Notes: generated from the letters alone by a model not told the origin. A DNA stretch of 64,000 nucleotides from Cellvibrionaceae bacterium (GCA_021151825.1 JAGKWQ010000006.1:124001-188000); one strand, 5' to 3'. Numbered from the stretch's first letter, positions 8,744 to 18,287 are shown. A program made the numbers and translations.

Positions 8744-9925
8744 TTATTCCGATTTTGTCACTTTGATTGCACAGCCAGCCAGGAGCAACATGCCAGCAGC
8801 GACAAGCAAAAATGAAAGAGAAAGGCTGCTGAGTTCCGCAATAAAACCAATCAGCGCTGGCCCGGCTAATAATCCCGCATAACCCATACTGACTACCGCC
8901 GAAATTGCCAAACCCATCGGCATGGTTTTTTGATTGCCGGCGGCCGTAAACAATACCGGTACAATATTGGATGCGCCCAAACCAATCAGCGTAAAACCAA
9001 TATACGCAGCGATAGTATTCGGTACAAAAACCACAATCGCGAAACCGAGCGCTGCGCAACTGCCACCCCATAACAAAATGCGTTTGCCACCCAAATATTG
9101 CACGATGCGATCACCCGTCAAGCGTGCGATGGTCATGGCAACGGAGAAGCATGCGAACCCAAGTCCGGCTTGTACCGGATCTACTGCGCGCACCTGGGTG
9201 AGGAACACTGCGCTCCAATCCAATACTGATCCCTCTGCCAGAAAAACGATAAAACACAATGCGCCAAGCAATAATACTTTGCCGCGCGGCACTACAAAAA
9301 ACGGCTCGCGTTTGCCATCGCTGCTGTTACCGTAAGGCAATAATTTAGGCACGGTGTAAACCAGCATTGCTAAAAGCACGACGGCAAGTGCCAGTAATGA
9401 TTGAAACGGGGAAAGCGAAATCCACAACAGCCCGCTGATAATCACCGCACCGAAAATCCCCCCCAAACTGTAAAAACCGTGGAAGCCGGACATCATGCTG
9501 CGCCCGCTGGCTTTTTCCACAATCACTGCTTGCATGTTCATGGCGACATCCGTCGCTCCGAGTGACATACCAAAAATTAGTAAGGTTAGTGCGAGGCCAG
9601 GGATAGTCGATGCCACACCGAGAAACACCAGGCTGATGCACATTAACAACAGGCTCAGCGTAATAAATTTGCGACACCCAAAACGGTTCACCAGCGGACC
9701 GGTCAGCGGCATGGCAACCAGCGAGCCGCCGCCGAGGCAGAGCAATAATGCACCCAGCGTAGCTTCATTCACGCCCAATCGTTCCTGTGCAAAAGGAACC
9801 AGCGGCGCCCAGGCGGACATGGCGAGGCCAGTAATTAAAAATGCCAGGCGGGTGGAAAGTTGTTCGGCAAAACCGGGTGTAGGAAACGCGCCGCTTGCAG
9901 TGGCGGATAATTTGGAAACAGACAT
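8744..9925 (-). CDS. MFS transporter, YbjJ-like
   Basis: This is an inner-membrane major facilitator superfamily permease of 393 residues with about 12 hydrophobic segments. It has a conserved loop VNRFGCRKF between helices 2 and 3, where the family motif A would lie, and the segment GATDVAMNMQAV, which recalls the YbjJ/FucP-like branch. I chose the ATG at 9925 (MSVSKLSAT) over an in-frame TTG 12 bases earlier because GAGAG is well placed for the ATG. The substrate is unknown. It is followed upstream by an independent solute-binding-protein gene on the same strand, 147 bases away, so the two are not clearly one operon. Confidence 0.8.
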   Translation of the reverse strand: MSVSKLSATASGAFPTPGFAEQLSTRLAFLITGLAMSAWAPLVPFAQERLGVNEATLGALLLCLGGGSLVAMPLTGPLVNRFGCRKFITLSLLLMCISLVFLGVASTIPGLALTLLIFGMSLGATDVAMNMQAVIVEKASGRSMMSGFHGFYSLGGIFGAVIISGLLWISLSPFQSLLALAVVLLAMLVYTVPKLLPYGNSSDGKREPFFVVPRGKVLLLGALCFIVFLAEGSVLDWSAVFLTQVRAVDPVQAGLGFACFSVAMTIARLTGDRIVQYLGGKRILLWGGSCAALGFAIVVFVPNTIAAYIGFTLIGLGASNIVPVLFTAAGNQKTMPMGLAISAVVSMGYAGLLAGPALIGFIAELSSLSLSFLLVAAGMLLLAGCAIKVTKSE

Positions 9926-10072
9926 AAAGGCTCTCAATGACGATGCGCTGCTCCGTCAAATAATACGGAGGGGCGGCGAGTACTGCGGGTAGTTAAAGCG
10001 GTTTTTACTATAACAGTTTGCATCAGCAGCGAAGGTGTTGATTTGTAAAGTTTTCGCCGATGATGCAGGTGT

Positions 10073-10930
10073 TTATCGGGGGGATGGAGCACTATTGGCT
10101 GGATCATAGAAGCTGCTGTCATCAATCCGCGTAAGGATTTTTTGGTACTGGCCATTGGCCTTGATCGCCTTCAGCCCACGATTGAACTGCGCTATGAGCT
10201 GCTCACCGTCCGGATGCGTTTTGCTGATCAGCAGATAGCCGTAAGGTGCACTCAATGCCGGCTCTATCACGCGTAATTTGCGTGGGTCAATACGAAGTTG
10301 CGCCGCCATATAGAAACCGCTCATTTCTTCCGTCGCAAAAAGGTCCGTGCGTTTGGCCATCAGTAATTTGATGTTTTGGGTATCTGACGGAACCATCAAG
10401 GGATCTATGATGTTGTTATCTATCGCCTGGTAAAACTCGCTGGTGTAGGTAAAACCCACTGTGGCACTCAAGCGATAATTACTAAGGTCAGTAAATGTTT
10501 GCCATTGGATGGGCGGTGCATCGCTACGCTGAAAAAATACAGTGCGGTTAAGTAGCAGAGGATCGCTGAAGAGCATGTAAGTGCGGCGCGCGGTGCTGTC
10601 ATACCAGTAAGAACTTGCATCAAATCGGCCCTGGCGGGTTTCTTCAAAAGCGCGTTTCCACGGCAGATAAACAAATTTCACTGCGATATTCTGGCTGGCA
10701 AATGCTTCAGTAACAATTTGATTGGCCAAGCCCTGTTGTGGCAGTTCGGCACCAGTCCATGGCGGGTATTCGCCCGTTGCTATGGTCAGGGTGCGCTGGG
10801 GTTCGGGGGGAATTTTTGCGGCGGCAATTGTTACAGTGAAGCGATCCGCAGCTTCGGTTTGCAGGCTACATAAAAAAATAAAAAGTAGTGCGCTACGTGA
10901 GCGCAATGGTACACAGCGAAAAAAATGCAA
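10073..10930 (-). CDS. Periplasmic solute-binding protein, family 3
   Basis: This 285-residue exported protein has a signal peptide ending near SLQTEA (about 27) and no lipobox cysteine at the cleavage site. The mature protein is a family 3 solute-binding domain: LTIATGEYPPWTG opens the first lobe, VKFVYLPWKRAFEETRQGRFDA is the typical helix-strand pair, and YGYLLISKTHPDGEQLI lies in the return strand. It has no cognate ABC genes nearby, so like the lipoprotein at 4287 it is an orphan. The start is a TTG with AAGGA 9 bases upstream; no in-frame ATG would keep the signal peptide. The ligand is unknown; amino acids are the commonest for this fold. Confidence 0.75.
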   Translation of the reverse strand: MHFFRCVPLRSRSALLFIFLCSLQTEAADRFTVTIAAAKIPPEPQRTLTIATGEYPPWTGAELPQQGLANQIVTEAFASQNIAVKFVYLPWKRAFEETRQGRFDASSYWYDSTARRTYMLFSDPLLLNRTVFFQRSDAPPIQWQTFTDLSNYRLSATVGFTYTSEFYQAIDNNIIDPLMVPSDTQNIKLLMAKRTDLFATEEMSGFYMAAQLRIDPRKLRVIEPALSAPYGYLLISKTHPDGEQLIAQFNRGLKAIKANGQYQKILTRIDDSSFYDPANSAPSPR

Positions 10931-11067
10931 TTTATCGAGTCCTTAATAGTCGATGCAAGGGCACCGAAAGCTGAATTCATGTGCGCTAAAGATTGCCAGC
11001 ATTCCAGCTTTCTGCAAGTTTCTTTTCTTGTGTTTTTGATTTATCGCGCGTTTTTGATTCCTTCTTA

Positions 11068-13590
11068 TCAGCTTTTATTTTGCCAGGTAATTAATTGCAG
11101 CTCCGCCGGAACCAGTGCCGCTTTGTGAGCGGGAATTACGCGTGCGGTAAAATCGTTTAATGGTCGATCTTCAGGGATCGCCAGGGTATAGCGCCATGCA
11201 TGGGCATCGCTGCCCAAACTGTATTGCAATTGCATATCGCGAATGGAGCCGGAGATGGGATGGCCGCGTACATCAGTAATCGGATTGGCAATCAATTGAA
11301 CGCGAACTTCGTCAGGTTGCAAGCCGCCCAGACTTACACGCAGGGATAGCTGGTTTTCTTCTTGCTGTAATTCTCCCAAATGGACTTCATGCCAGTGTTG
11401 TTGCAAATGCAGTTGCCAACGGCGCAATTCGCCCACTGACTGACGAGCGTTGCTTTGCCGTTCGCTGTAGCCTTTTGCTGCGGGGTGATAATAGTTTTCC
11501 ACGTATTCGCGCAACATGCGGTTGCTACTAAAGCGCGGTGTTAGTTGAGCCATGCTGGTGCGCATCATTGCCAGCCATTGACGTGGCAAGTCTTCGTTAT
11601 CGCGTTGGTAAAAACGCGGGATGATTTCGTCTTCCAGGCGCTTATAAAGCTCTTCGGCTTCGTGCCCGTCAGCTTCGGGGGGATGCTCTTGTCCATCGCC
11701 AATCGCCCAGCCTAACTCCGGTTGATAAGCTTCCACCCACCAGCCATCCAGGCTTGATAAATTTAATCCGCCATTCACCAACACCTTCATCCCGCTGGTA
11801 CCGCTGGCTTCCCAGGGGCGACGCGGGGTATTGATCCAGACATCCACACCTTGGATTAAATGCTGGGCTAAATCGATGTCGTAATCTTCCAGAAATACCA
11901 AATGTTTACGCACGGTTTCGCGCTGCAAAAATTCCTGCCAGCGCTGCAATTTTTCTTTGCCGATGTTATCGGCGGGATGTGCTTTACCCGCGACCAATAA
12001 TTGCACCGGGTGACGCGGATTACACAGGATTCGTTCGAGCCGGTCCGGATCGAACAGCAATAGATCCGGCCGTTTATATTCGGCAAAACGCCGTGCAAAA
12101 CCGAGCGTTAAAATACTGGGGTCAAGCGGCATTTCCTGCGCAAGATCACAGTGTTCAGAATGTGTGGATTCCTTGCGCCATTGATGCAGTAAACGCAGGC
12201 GTGCGTAATCGACCAGGCTGCTACGCCCCTCGTTGGCAACTTGCCAAAGTTGTTGATCGCTGACTTCATCCAACCGCTTTGGATTCAGTTCGGCCGGATC
12301 TTTGCGCCAGCGATCTTTGCCATAAAGCTGGGTCCAGAGTTGGTCTGCAAGGGGTGAGTCCCAGGTGGGAATATGAACACCATTCGTAACGTGACCGACC
12401 GGCACTTCCCATTCGGGCCAGCGCGGGTAGAGTGGCTGGAAAATGCGGCGACTAACCGCACCGTGTAATGCGCTAACACCATTGCTGTGTGCACAGGTAC
12501 GCATCGCAAGCCATGCCATATTAAATGGTTCGTTTTCATCTTTAGGATTCGCGCGGCCCAACGCAATAACATCTTCCACATTGATACCCATTTCCGCACC
12601 GCTATTATCGGAGTAGCGCCGCAACAATTCGGCAGGGTAACGATCAAACCCGGCTTCAACCGGTGTGTGTGTCGTAAATAAATTTCCCATGCGGGTGGCC
12701 CACAATCCTTGCCAGAAATCACAGCTATTGCGTTTGCAATATTGACGAATACGCTCGAGCGTGGCGAAGGCCGCGTGACCTTCATTGAGATGGCAAATAT
12801 CCACTTCCAGTCCCAATTTTTCCAACAGGCGCCAACCGCAAATTCCCAGTACAATTTCTTGCACCATCCGCAATTCACTGCCGCCACCGTATAATTTGCT
12901 GGTGATGCCGCGATCACTCGGTAAATTGCGCGGATCGTTGCTGTCGAGCAAATACAATTTTACTCGCCCTACTTGTGCAAGCCACACACGAAAACATACT
13001 TCGCGACACAGAAAATGTGCTTTGATAATTAACCAACTGCCATCTGCTGCACGCAACGGTTGCAGGGGTAAGCTACCAGGATCGTTATATAAATAGGTTT
13101 CCTGTTGCCAGCCCTGGCGGCTGATACTTTGACGAAAATAACCTTCCTGATATAACAAACCCACACCGACCAGCGGCAAACCCAAATCACTCGCCGTTTT
13201 TAAATAATCTCCCGCTAGCATTCCCAATCCGCCCGCATACAACGGCAACGCATCGCAGATACCAAATTCCATACTGAAATAAGCTACACAACGCAATGGG
13301 GAATCGGGATATTGGCGTTGGTACCAGGCGGGTTCTTGTAAATTTTTTTGACGCGCAGCAATTAATTTATCCAGTAGCGCCAGAAAATTTTTATCTGTGG
13401 AGAGTCTGGTGAAATGTTCATCGCTGGTGAGTTGCAAGACCAATATAGGGTTGTGGGAATAATTCCAGATATCGGCATTGATTTGGCACCAGAGTTCATC
13501 GCTGGCATGATTCCAGCTCCAATTCAAATCCAGTGCAAGGGAATGCAGTTCTTGCAAATTTTCTGGCAGTGCACGATCAAATTGCGGCAT
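11068..13590 (-). CDS. glgP: Alpha-glucan (glycogen/maltodextrin) phosphorylase, GT35
   Basis: This enzyme uses phosphate to cleave alpha-1,4-glucan ends, releasing glucose-1-phosphate. At about 840 residues it belongs to the TIGR02094 branch, which starts with an extra domain recognised by LALDLNWSWN. Catalytic landmarks include AYFSMEFGI, YAGGLGMLAGDYLK, HLNEGHAAF, TTHTPVEAGFDRY and the pyridoxal-phosphate lysine motif ASGTSGMK. The C-terminal extension of about 130 residues carries an immunoglobulin-like DUF3417-type tail. I prefer the ATG at 13590 (MPQFDRAL): the ATG three codons earlier directly abuts GAAGG, whereas this one has it 9 bases upstream. It lies 43 bases after ldhA and is probably co-transcribed, linking glycogen breakdown with fermentation. 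Confidence 0.9.
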   Translation of the reverse strand: MPQFDRALPENLQELHSLALDLNWSWNHASDELWCQINADIWNYSHNPILVLQLTSDEHFTRLSTDKNFLALLDKLIAARQKNLQEPAWYQRQYPDSPLRCVAYFSMEFGICDALPLYAGGLGMLAGDYLKTASDLGLPLVGVGLLYQEGYFRQSISRQGWQQETYLYNDPGSLPLQPLRAADGSWLIIKAHFLCREVCFRVWLAQVGRVKLYLLDSNDPRNLPSDRGITSKLYGGGSELRMVQEIVLGICGWRLLEKLGLEVDICHLNEGHAAFATLERIRQYCKRNSCDFWQGLWATRMGNLFTTHTPVEAGFDRYPAELLRRYSDNSGAEMGINVEDVIALGRANPKDENEPFNMAWLAMRTCAHSNGVSALHGAVSRRIFQPLYPRWPEWEVPVGHVTNGVHIPTWDSPLADQLWTQLYGKDRWRKDPAELNPKRLDEVSDQQLWQVANEGRSSLVDYARLRLLHQWRKESTHSEHCDLAQEMPLDPSILTLGFARRFAEYKRPDLLLFDPDRLERILCNPRHPVQLLVAGKAHPADNIGKEKLQRWQEFLQRETVRKHLVFLEDYDIDLAQHLIQGVDVWINTPRRPWEASGTSGMKVLVNGGLNLSSLDGWWVEAYQPELGWAIGDGQEHPPEADGHEAEELYKRLEDEIIPRFYQRDNEDLPRQWLAMMRTSMAQLTPRFSSNRMLREYVENYYHPAAKGYSERQSNARQSVGELRRWQLHLQQHWHEVHLGELQQEENQLSLRVSLGGLQPDEVRVQLIANPITDVRGHPISGSIRDMQLQYSLGSDAHAWRYTLAIPEDRPLNDFTARVIPAHKAALVPAELQLITWQNKS

Positions 13591-13633
13591 AGCATCCATC
13601 CTTCGCCCGGGTGGGCGCTGACATGGGCGGTGA

Positions 13634-14632
13634 TTAACCCACTAGTACCATGTTGGAAAAATCGTTTTGTTCAAAATAACGAATATTATCGAGGGTAATG
13701 CGTGCGATAGTCGTTAATGCCTCGCGGGTAAAAAATGCCTGGTGGCCGGTAACGACTACATTGGGAAAGGTCATCAGGCGCGCAAAAATATCGTCTTGTA
13801 ATAAACTGTTTGAGTTGTCTTCAAAAAATAAATTGGCTTCTTCTTCGTAAACATCCAAACCCAAATAGCCAATTTTTTTATTTTTCAAACCGGTGATGAC
13901 CGCGCGCGTATCAATTAATCCACCGCGGCTGGTATTAATTAACATCACTCCGGTTTTCATTTGGTCGATGGTGGTGGCATTAATCAAATGGTGGGTGTGT
14001 ATATTCAGCGGGCAGTGCAGTGAAATAATATCGGCGGAGGGCCATAAGTCTTCCAGTGCAACGTAAGTAATTCCGCTGGCAGCGAGTGAAGGGTCGGGTT
14101 GGAGATCGTAAGCGATGACTTCACAGCCAATACCTTGCATGATGCGCGCAAAAGTATGGCCAATTTTCCCGGTGCCGATTACACCTACAGTTTTATTCAG
14201 CAAATCAAAACCGAGTAAACCATTCAGTGAATAATCATTGTCATGCACACGCCGATAAGCGCGATGTAATTGGCGATTTAGCATCAGTATTAATGCCAAT
14301 GCATGTTCTGCTACCGCGTGAGGGGAATATTCAGCAACGCGCGCGATTTTAATATCCAGTTTTTTAGCTTCTGCCAAATCCACTTGATTAAAACCAGCGC
14401 AACGCAATGCCACCAGTTTTACACCGGATTTTGCTAATTGTCGCAATACGGTTGCATCCAGCTGATCGTTCACAAAACAACATACGGCAGTGCAGCCCTG
14501 TGCTAGCAAGGTGGAATACTGATTGAGTTGGGCTTCATGAAAAATTAATTGCAGCGGTGCCTCCAGATTGTCATTGGCGGCTGTTAAAAATTCGCGGTCA
14601 TAGGTTTTGCTGCTAAATACGGCCACTTTCAT
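13634..14632 (-). CDS. ldhA: D-lactate dehydrogenase (NAD-dependent 2-hydroxyacid dehydrogenase)
   Basis: This enzyme reduces pyruvate to D-lactate with NADH, a fermentative route for regenerating NAD. It is 332 residues with the two-domain 2-hydroxyacid dehydrogenase fold. The NAD-binding loop is VGVIGTGKIGHTFARIM. The catalytic Arg lies in NTSRGGLID, the Glu in LDVYEEE and the His in VTGHQAFFT. The LRCAGFNQVDL segment and the FFEDNSN insertion are typical of bacterial LdhA. The gene precedes glgP on the same strand with only a short gap, so the pair may respond together to low oxygen or carbon-store mobilisation. A 122-base gap separates it from the MCE operon upstream. Confidence 0.92.
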   Translation of the reverse strand: MKVAVFSSKTYDREFLTAANDNLEAPLQLIFHEAQLNQYSTLLAQGCTAVCCFVNDQLDATVLRQLAKSGVKLVALRCAGFNQVDLAEAKKLDIKIARVAEYSPHAVAEHALALILMLNRQLHRAYRRVHDNDYSLNGLLGFDLLNKTVGVIGTGKIGHTFARIMQGIGCEVIAYDLQPDPSLAASGITYVALEDLWPSADIISLHCPLNIHTHHLINATTIDQMKTGVMLINTSRGGLIDTRAVITGLKNKKIGYLGLDVYEEEANLFFEDNSNSLLQDDIFARLMTFPNVVVTGHQAFFTREALTTIARITLDNIRYFEQNDFSNMVLVG

Positions 14633-14754
14633 AATGCACCACTTTTGTAAACGGATTTCTTTTTACTGCCGGCGAATGTTTATAAACAGACTCCGCCATT
14701 ATTGCGTTACAGAGTCTAGCCTTAAATTCGATGACGGGTTTGCGATCTGGCAAA

Positions 14755-15336
14755 TTAGCTGCCATTGCGCAGTGGAGGGGGTGTAATTGTGCGCGCAGTT
14801 TGTTGCAATATTTCGCTAATCCCGCGCGCGATGGCAGCAGAATTTGCACGGGAATCCTGATGCAGTTTTATCCGCTGGCTTCCCAGCACCGCTCTGGTTT
14901 GTACATTTATCCAGTCAATGTTGGCTTCAAATACCAGATGATCGGCAAATGCATCCAGCCGTTGAATATCAATTTTGAGTGAATAAATTGGCCGCCGGTT
15001 GTTAGTCCAGGGAAATTGTAATACGCGCCAGTCGGAATGCGCTGCTTGTAACTCCAATGCAAGCACTCGGGTAATACCGCGCTCTAAAGGTTCTGCCCAA
15101 TAATGGTTGTCTAATAAAATTAATTGTTGCGGTGTTTTCCAATAACCGATTTTATCATGCTGCAGATATTCCGGAATTGTGACAGGACCTATACCTACGA
15201 TCTGGTTTACCGGAGTTTGGTCGGTGATATTGAAATCGGCTGCGGTTGCACTCAATGCAAAATATTCCTTGCGTGGTGAATGCTGGCACCCGCAAATTAT
15301 CAGCGCGATTATTATCAATAGAATTTTATTTCCCAT
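14755..15336 (-). CDS. ABC-type transport auxiliary lipoprotein (PqiC-like, PF03886)
   Basis: This 193-residue lipoprotein is the last gene of the MCE operon. The signal ends in IICGC, giving a lipidated cysteine at residue 17. The mature part has the family hallmark GPVTIPEYLQHDKIGYWKTPQQLILLDNHYWAEPLERG, quoted here only as landmarks IPEYL and WAEPLE. A late strand pattern follows before RGISEILQQ. In the characterised Pqi system the equivalent PqiC is an outer-membrane-anchored partner of the MCE tunnel, so this protein probably links the system to the outer membrane. It starts 3 bases after the MCE gene stop. It is unrelated to MlaC, which this operon lacks. Confidence 0.82.
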   Translation of the reverse strand: MGNKILLIIIALIICGCQHSPRKEYFALSATAADFNITDQTPVNQIVGIGPVTIPEYLQHDKIGYWKTPQQLILLDNHYWAEPLERGITRVLALELQAAHSDWRVLQFPWTNNRRPIYSLKIDIQRLDAFADHLVFEANIDWINVQTRAVLGSQRIKLHQDSRANSAAIARGISEILQQTARTITPPPLRNGS

Positions 15337-15339
15337 TTA

Positions 15340-16311
15340 CTACTCCTCATCCTGTAGTTTTTTGCCGCGCAACAATGATTCAGGCTGCTGATCCAGTGTA
15401 TCGCTTAAATTGCGCAGGGCGTTGGCGGAACGACTTACCTCGTTCAACGTGCGATTAAGTTGATATACCAGGGGTGAGTCTTCAGCAAGGGTGGTATCTA
15501 ATGTCTGCGCAGTGGTATTAAATTGATCCAGGGTTTTTTGCAGCAGTACCAATGTTTCATTCAGGTTGTTGGTGATGGCTGGCGCTTGTGCATTGAGTGA
15601 TTTCAACAGCACTGTTAATTCTCCCGTGGTTTTATTTAGTCCATGGCTGATATTGTTAACATCCGTGCGTAAACCGATGGCAGTTTGATCGATAGAGTCT
15701 GCTGCTTTTTTAACGCTGCCGAGGGTTTCCTCCACCGCACCACTTTCAACCAGCTTAGCAATATTTCCGCTTAGTTTTTCCAGGTTATCAATAACCCCTT
15801 TGATGTTGAGATCCTGCAATGTTTTAGCAATTTCTTCGAATTCAGTGCCGACCGTAGGTAGCTCCAGAATGTCATGTTGGAATCCATAAATTTGCGTGGG
15901 TGTGTCTGGGAAAAAATCCAGTTCTACGTATAGCAAACCGGTGAGAAAACTTTGGTAGCTTAACTGGGCGCGCAAACCGCGGGTGATGGCATCTTCAAAA
16001 AAATCGCGGTCCACATCGCCGCCTTTGCGATTAATGCGTTGTAACGCCAGATCGGCGGTGACGGCGGTGAGTACATTTTTATCATCGCTTTGGAAATTAA
16101 TTTGTATTGCAGAAATTTCGCCGAGCACAACGCCTTTTAATTTAATGGGCGCGCCGACCTGTAAGCCTTGTACCGAACCTTCAAAATACATGATGACCCG
16201 CTCCTTGTGGGAAAAGAGCTGGCCGCCGGAAAAAAATAACAGTGCAACAAATACCAGCGCAATCGCACCGACAATAAATGCACCTATGGCAACAGATTTG
16301 GGTTTACTCAT
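15340..16311 (-). CDS. MCE/MlaD-family substrate-binding protein
   Basis: This 323-residue protein is anchored by one N-terminal transmembrane helix (about 8-30). A single MCE domain (about 38-120) follows, with the landmark VQGLQVGAPIKLKGVVLGEI. The remaining 180 residues are helical and coiled-coil-like, rich in LNKT and LNET heptads, and end in a charged tail. MCE proteins form hexameric rings or tunnels that move phospholipids across the periplasm. The extended C-terminal helices are longer than in E. coli MlaD (about 183 residues) and may form a needle-like tunnel. It sits 10 bases after the ATPase gene and 3 bases before the lipoprotein gene in one operon. Confidence 0.88.
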   Translation of the reverse strand: MSKPKSVAIGAFIVGAIALVFVALLFFSGGQLFSHKERVIMYFEGSVQGLQVGAPIKLKGVVLGEISAIQINFQSDDKNVLTAVTADLALQRINRKGGDVDRDFFEDAITRGLRAQLSYQSFLTGLLYVELDFFPDTPTQIYGFQHDILELPTVGTEFEEIAKTLQDLNIKGVIDNLEKLSGNIAKLVESGAVEETLGSVKKAADSIDQTAIGLRTDVNNISHGLNKTTGELTVLLKSLNAQAPAITNNLNETLVLLQKTLDQFNTTAQTLDTTLAEDSPLVYQLNRTLNEVSRSANALRNLSDTLDQQPESLLRGKKLQDEE

Positions 16312-16321
16312 AAAACTCCTT

Positions 16322-17080
16322 CTACCGCGCTGTACCCGCGCGGCTTAGAAATTGCCGGACTTTTTCCTGTTCACTGTGTTCCAGCAACTGTTTGGGGTCG
16401 CCGGAATCCAGCATGGTTTTCGCTTGTGCGTCCAGAAATACAGAATTTGTGCCAATGGACAAAATACTCGGTAATTCATGGGACACAATAATCACTGTAG
16501 AATTCAACGCTTTGCAAATTTGCACGATCAACTGGTCCAGGCGCAATGAACTGATCGGGTCCAGTCCGGCAGAGGGTTCGTCAAAAAATAATAACTGCGG
16601 ATCCAGGGCAATGGCGCGTGCAAGGCCCGCGCGTTTGTGCATGCCGCCGCTTAATTCAGACGGATAAAATGCTTCGTATCCTGCCAGCCCCACCAGCGCT
16701 AATTTATAGGCGACGGTTTCGGCGATTTGTGCTTCGGATAAATCCGTATACAACTGCATGGGCAGTGCGACATTTTCGGCGAGCGTCATGCTGGAAAACA
16801 GCGCGCCGGATTGATAGGTAATGCCCCAGCGTTGCAACAACTTTAGTTGGGTTTCTTCATTTGATTGATAAAAGTTTACACCTTCGTATAACACTTCGCC
16901 TTTGCTGGGAGCGATCAAACCAATCATGTGCTTTAACAGAGTCGTTTTGCCGCAGCCACTGCCACCAATAATAAAAAAAATATCATTTTTTTGAATATCA
17001 AAATTCAAATTTTCCTGCACCACACGGCTACCATAACCGATGTTCAAATTGCGTACACTGATGAAAGGCGCCGTGTTCAC
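16322..17080 (-). CDS. ABC transporter ATPase, MlaF-like
   Basis: This is the energy-coupling subunit of the MCE lipid transporter, 252 residues and cytoplasmic. Walker A is GGSGCGKTT, the Q-loop region is WGITYQSGALF, the ABC signature is LSGGMHKRAGLARA and Walker B is LLFFDEPSAGLDP, followed by the switch histidine in IVSHEL. The GGMHKR signature variant is typical of MlaF-type ATPases, as opposed to LSGGQ importers. It lies 3 bases after the permease gene and 10 before the MCE gene. The direction of lipid movement cannot be inferred. Confidence 0.92.
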   Translation of the reverse strand: MNTAPFISVRNLNIGYGSRVVQENLNFDIQKNDIFFIIGGSGCGKTTLLKHMIGLIAPSKGEVLYEGVNFYQSNEETQLKLLQRWGITYQSGALFSSMTLAENVALPMQLYTDLSEAQIAETVAYKLALVGLAGYEAFYPSELSGGMHKRAGLARAIALDPQLLFFDEPSAGLDPISSLRLDQLIVQICKALNSTVIIVSHELPSILSIGTNSVFLDAQAKTMLDSGDPKQLLEHSEQEKVRQFLSRAGTAR

Positions 17081-17083
17081 GAA

Positions 17084-18199
17084 TTAAATTCCCATTTTGT
17101 CGTAGAGAATATTGAATGCCGCATCAGCGACCACCAAATACACAATTGCACGCACCACTGCGTTGGTAGCAGCCATGCCCACTGCATCGGAATTGCGGCC
17201 ACAATAAATACCGGCCTGGCACCCGGCGAGTGCAATTAAAATGCCGAAGAAAATACTTTTAATTAATCCGGTGGTAATATCAATCCAATCTACTGCGCCT
17301 TGTGTTTGCAAAATATATTGCACGAAATTCACATCCATACTGGTGGCGACAATGGCGCCACCGACAATGCCGATCACATCGGCATAAATACATAACAATG
17401 GCATTACCAGTACTAATGCAATCAGGCGTGGCAGTACTAAAAATTCCATGGTGGAAATGCCCATGGTTTTTAACGCATCGATTTCTTCGTTGACTTGCAT
17501 GGTGCCTAATTGCGCCGCGTAAGCAGCGCCGGTTCGACCTGCCATAATCACTGCAGTCATCAATGCGCCCATTTCACGCACCATGCCGATTGCGACCAGA
17601 TCAGCCACATAAACCTGCGCACCCAGTTGGCGCAATTGCACCGAACCGAGGTAAGCGAGAATCATCCCGACCAGCAACGCGATTAATGTCACAATCGCCA
17701 ACGCACGAGGGCCGGATTGTTCGACAAAAAATAAAATATCTTGCCGCCGGGTTTTGGCATTGCCGCGAAACCAGGCACCGAGCGCAAGTGCAACTTCACC
17801 GATAAACGCAAAGGTAGTTTCTGCGCCGTGCTGAACACTGTGTACGACTTTCAATAGCCTTTGCCAAAGGCTGGTGGTGTCGTTGGTTTTGGTTGATTGA
17901 TACGGGGGAATACTGGTGGCGAGGTTTAATAATTGCTGTAACCCATCGGGTGTTTGCTGCAAATTCAGTTGGATATTTTGTTGCTCGCACTGGCGGGATA
18001 ACTGCAATAGCGTAATCGCCAGACTGGAATCCCATGCTTCTAGTTCTTTGGTATTCACGATGATTTCATTGCACTGCTCTGACAGTGTCGCTATCAATTC
18101 AGAGGCTGCCGGCGTATCTCCCAAATGCCAGGTGCCCGTCAGGTATAATGTGCAGCGGGCGCTGGCTTGATCAGCGTCTTGTTCGATTCTATAGAGCAA
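17084..18199 (-). CDS. MlaE-type permease with fused N-terminal STAS-like domain
   Basis: This is the membrane subunit of the MCE transporter, 371 residues. Residues 1-100 resemble a STAS domain (CTLYLTGTWHLGD, IIVNTKELEAWDSSLAITLLQL), corresponding to what is separate MlaB in E. coli. From about 130 the MlaE permease domain has several membrane helices and the conserved MVREMGALMTAVIMAGRTGAAYAAQLGTM region. The permease thus carries its own MlaB-like regulator. The only in-frame start is a TTG at 18199 with AGGA 8 bases upstream; the frame is open back to 18269. It is the first gene of the operon permease-ATPase-MCE-lipoprotein. Three direct repeats lie just upstream. Confidence 0.88.
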   Translation of the reverse strand: MLYRIEQDADQASARCTLYLTGTWHLGDTPAASELIATLSEQCNEIIVNTKELEAWDSSLAITLLQLSRQCEQQNIQLNLQQTPDGLQQLLNLATSIPPYQSTKTNDTTSLWQRLLKVVHSVQHGAETTFAFIGEVALALGAWFRGNAKTRRQDILFFVEQSGPRALAIVTLIALLVGMILAYLGSVQLRQLGAQVYVADLVAIGMVREMGALMTAVIMAGRTGAAYAAQLGTMQVNEEIDALKTMGISTMEFLVLPRLIALVLVMPLLCIYADVIGIVGGAIVATSMDVNFVQYILQTQGAVDWIDITTGLIKSIFFGILIALAGCQAGIYCGRNSDAVGMAATNAVVRAIVYLVVADAAFNILYDKMGI

Positions 18200-18229
18200 G
18201 GCGTCTTCCTGTACGATGTGAATGGGGTG

Positions 18230-18287
18230 GTTATTTGATCCGGCGCTAGTTATTTGATTCCGGCATAGTTACTTGATCATAGTCATA
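18230..18287. repeat. Three tandem 19-bp direct repeats upstream of the MCE operon
   Basis: Units at 18230-18248, 18249-18267 and 18268-18287 share GTTAYTTGAT followed by a CCGGC-like part in the first two units, with a period of 19 bases. They lie 31-88 bases upstream of the TTG start of the permease on the opposite strand, in the promoter region. Head-to-tail spacing suggests multiple binding of one regulator. The rest of 18200-18586 contains no gene I can support. Confidence 0.6.
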
